NCBI GenBank assembly: GCA_045654545.1
Contig: JAZONO010000161.1
Span: forward strand, 1 to 5,339
Length of the DNA stretch: 5,339 bases
Reading direction: 5' to 3'
DNA from: SIG588 sp045654545
GTDB taxonomy: Bacteria; Bacillota; Clostridia; Oscillospirales; Acutalibacteraceae
Position 1 is the stretch's first letter; each line of letters opens with the position of its first letter. Under the pieces are notes generated by a model that was not told where the DNA came from, did no database searches, and was given only the letters and a program-made list of their open reading frames with translations. Below, one piece after another: positions 4,308-5,339 of the stretch. Both the position numbers and the translations under genes were made by a program.

Positions 4308-5165
4308 ATGTGTACCGCCATTGCGCACGGCGGATGTTTCGGGCGCACGCTGGATCTGGATTTTCAGTATCCCACCCTCGTCACCGTCACGCCGCGCGAC
4401 TACGCGTTTCCCTTTTTACAAGAGCAGCATCACGCCATGATCGGCATGGCGACGGTGGCAGACAACTATCCGCTATACTACGAAGCGGTGAACGAACATG
4501 GGCTGGGGATGGCGGCACTCCGCTTTGCGCGGTGTGCGGTTTATCGCCCCGAAACGGAGGGGGCGGTGGCCTCGTTTGAACTGATCCCGTGGGTGCTGTC
4601 ACAATGCGCCAGCGTGAAAGAGGCGCGGGCGCGGTTGTGCGCGGTGACCATCAGCGACCGCGCGTTCAGCCCCGACTATCCGCCCACACCGCTGCATTGG
4701 TTTTTGGCGGACCGTCACGAAGCGGTGGCGGTGGAGCCGCTGGCCGACGGATTGCGCGTGTGCGACGACCCTGCCCGTGTGCTGACCAACGCACCGCCCT
4801 TCGCATGGCAGGCGGCGCATTGGGCCAAGTTTTCTGCTGCCGCCACCTCCCACGAAACTGCCAACGGTCTGCCGGGCGACTGGTCCTCGTCCTCCCGTTT
4901 TGTGCGTGCCGCATTTGCGGTGAAGCACGCCCCCGTGGAGGAAACCGACACCGCACGGGTTGCCGCCTTGTTTCGTTTGTTGCACACCGTCACGGTACCG
5001 CGCGGATGCGTGCACACCGCTGAAGGGCGATGCCACACCACCGTGTACACCTGCTGTTATGACACCGCGGAACAGACGTATTATTACTCCACCGCGGATA
5101 CCCCCACGGTGCACACCGTGCCGTTTGGGGAGCCGTGCGGTAAAGAGTTGCGGACGTATGGATAA
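4308..5165 (+). CDS. Choloylglycine hydrolase family (bile salt hydrolase / penicillin V acylase type)
   Basis: 285 residues of the C59 Ntn-hydrolase family, which cut linear amides such as glycine- or taurine-conjugated bile salts or penicillin V. After Met removal Cys2 is the nucleophile and general base. Other family residues: R13 and D16 (GRTLD), DNYPLYYEAVNE at 52-63, PLHW (128-131), N161 (VLTNAPPF) of the oxyanion hole, and R197 (GLPGDW...SRF). There is no signal peptide, as in Gram-positive bile salt hydrolases. It is about 40 residues shorter than the C. perfringens enzyme, mainly because the segment before GLPGD (about 175-187), where the tetramer assembly loop lies, is reduced. The position normally Asn or Tyr (GLNFP) is Arg72 (ALRFA). 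Substrate is uncertain. It is more GC-rich than the maturase (62% at 4921-4980 against 30% at 2701-2760). Confidence 0.9.
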   Translation: MCTAIAHGGCFGRTLDLDFQYPTLVTVTPRDYAFPFLQEQHHAMIGMATVADNYPLYYEAVNEHGLGMAALRFARCAVYRPETEGAVASFELIPWVLSQCASVKEARARLCAVTISDRAFSPDYPPTPLHWFLADRHEAVAVEPLADGLRVCDDPARVLTNAPPFAWQAAHWAKFSAAATSHETANGLPGDWSSSSRFVRAAFAVKHAPVEETDTARVAALFRLLHTVTVPRGCVHTAEGRCHTTVYTCCYDTAEQTYYYSTADTPTVHTVPFGEPCGKELRTYG

Positions 5166-5168
5166 CGA

Positions 5169-5194
5169 AACCACCCACCGTATGGTGGGTGGTT
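5169..5194 (+). terminator. 11-bp hairpin after the hydrolase gene
   Basis: AACCACCCACC (5169-5179) pairs perfectly with 5184-5194 around a GTAT loop, 3 bases after the stop codon. The following bases (TAGGGATTTAGG) lack a proper T-run, so termination would be weak or need help from another factor. Confidence 0.55.
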
Positions 5195-5220
5195 AGGGAT
5201 TTAGGAGGGTGTGTCTTGGG

Positions 5221-5270
5221 TCCCCTTGTCAGGGGAGCTGGCGAGCGAAGCGAGACTGAGGGGTAGTCCT
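5221..5270. repeat. Dispersed-type intergenic repeat
   Basis: TCCCCT/AGGGGA (5221-5226 with 5231-5236) makes a short hairpin. It is followed by GCGAGCGAAGCGAG with a duplicated GCGAG, then CTGAGGGG (5256-5263), whose AGGGG can pair alternatively with CCCCT. This layout resembles a small repeat seen many times between genes in gut Oscillospiraceae. Only one copy is in the window, so the repeat status rests on recognition, not on comparison here. Confidence 0.45.
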
Positions 5271-5271
5271 T

Positions 5272-5339
5272 TCATAGTGACAGTTTGCCGTAGAGAATAT
5301 CCGTTTGCGGTACCCGAAATTCGCGCATCTCGCTTTCGC
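5272..5339 (-). CDS. Possible C-terminal end of a gene entering from the right
   Basis: On the minus strand a frame open from the window edge reads ESEMREFRVPQTDILYGKLSL and stops with TGA at 5272-5274, just before the dispersed repeat. The residues look protein-like, with mixed polar and hydrophobic character and no low complexity, but 21 codons are too few to prove coding or name a family. The other two minus frames run on into the repeat, which supports this frame mildly. Confidence 0.3.
   Translation of the reverse strand, partial: ESEMREFRVPQTDILYGKLSL

Noticed and set aside
742..5165. A single bile-acid or sulfated-bile pathway made of the sulfatase, maturase and choloylglycine hydrolase
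   Set aside because: The genes sit in separate, divergent units with a different gene between them, and the sulfatase substrate is unknown; co-occurrence alone does not support a pathway.
4599..5174. Long minus-strand frame opposite the hydrolase gene
   Set aside because: It is a shadow of GC-rich codon use in a clearly coding gene and has no recognisable protein features.

Overview
The window looks like a piece of an anaerobic gut-type Firmicute (Clostridia, probably Oscillospiraceae-like). The support is indirect: AGGAGG-type ribosome sites, textbook sigma-A promoters, a bile-salt-hydrolase-family gene, an oxygen-sensitive radical SAM sulfatase maturase, and two kinds of hairpin-rich intergenic repeat resembling those scattered through such genomes. 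The species cannot be named from the sequence.

Layout. Positions 1-190 hold a hairpin, a tRNA-Gln(UUG) gene with an encoded CCA end, and its intrinsic terminator. Positions 191-696 contain no convincing gene. They hold a GC-rich array of hairpins, including a tandem repeat with a unit of about 153 bp. Positions 697-3609 form one minus-strand transcription unit: a strong promoter (3581-3609), a leader of about 155 nt with a hairpin and a possible Cys-rich leader peptide, the anaerobic sulfatase-maturating enzyme (2295-3419), a formylglycine-type sulfatase-superfamily hydrolase (742-2298) overlapping it by ATGA, and a symmetrical terminator (697-737). Positions 3685-4182 hold a separate minus-strand unit: promoter with an embedded palindrome, a 126-residue protein resembling the STIV B116/DUF1874 family, and a strong terminator. 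Positions 4254-5194 hold a divergent plus-strand choloylglycine hydrolase-family gene (C59 Ntn hydrolase). The right edge has another dispersed-type repeat and possibly the last codons of a minus-strand gene.

How the genes work together. The maturase should convert Cys58 of the downstream sulfatase to formylglycine, and the overlap suggests coupled translation of enzyme and activator. Neither protein shows a signal peptide, so both probably act in the cytoplasm on an imported sulfate (or phosphonate) ester. The choloylglycine hydrolase would cleave an amide such as a conjugated bile salt. It is separately transcribed, so any link to the sulfatase is only a shared host-gut theme.

Most unusual points: the sulfatase lacks the usual active-site GKxH residues; the DUF1874-like protein appears to lack the histidine used by known ring nucleases of that family; the hydrolase has Arg at a position normally Asn or Tyr; and the tandem repeat shows substitutions that keep plus-strand RNA pairing.
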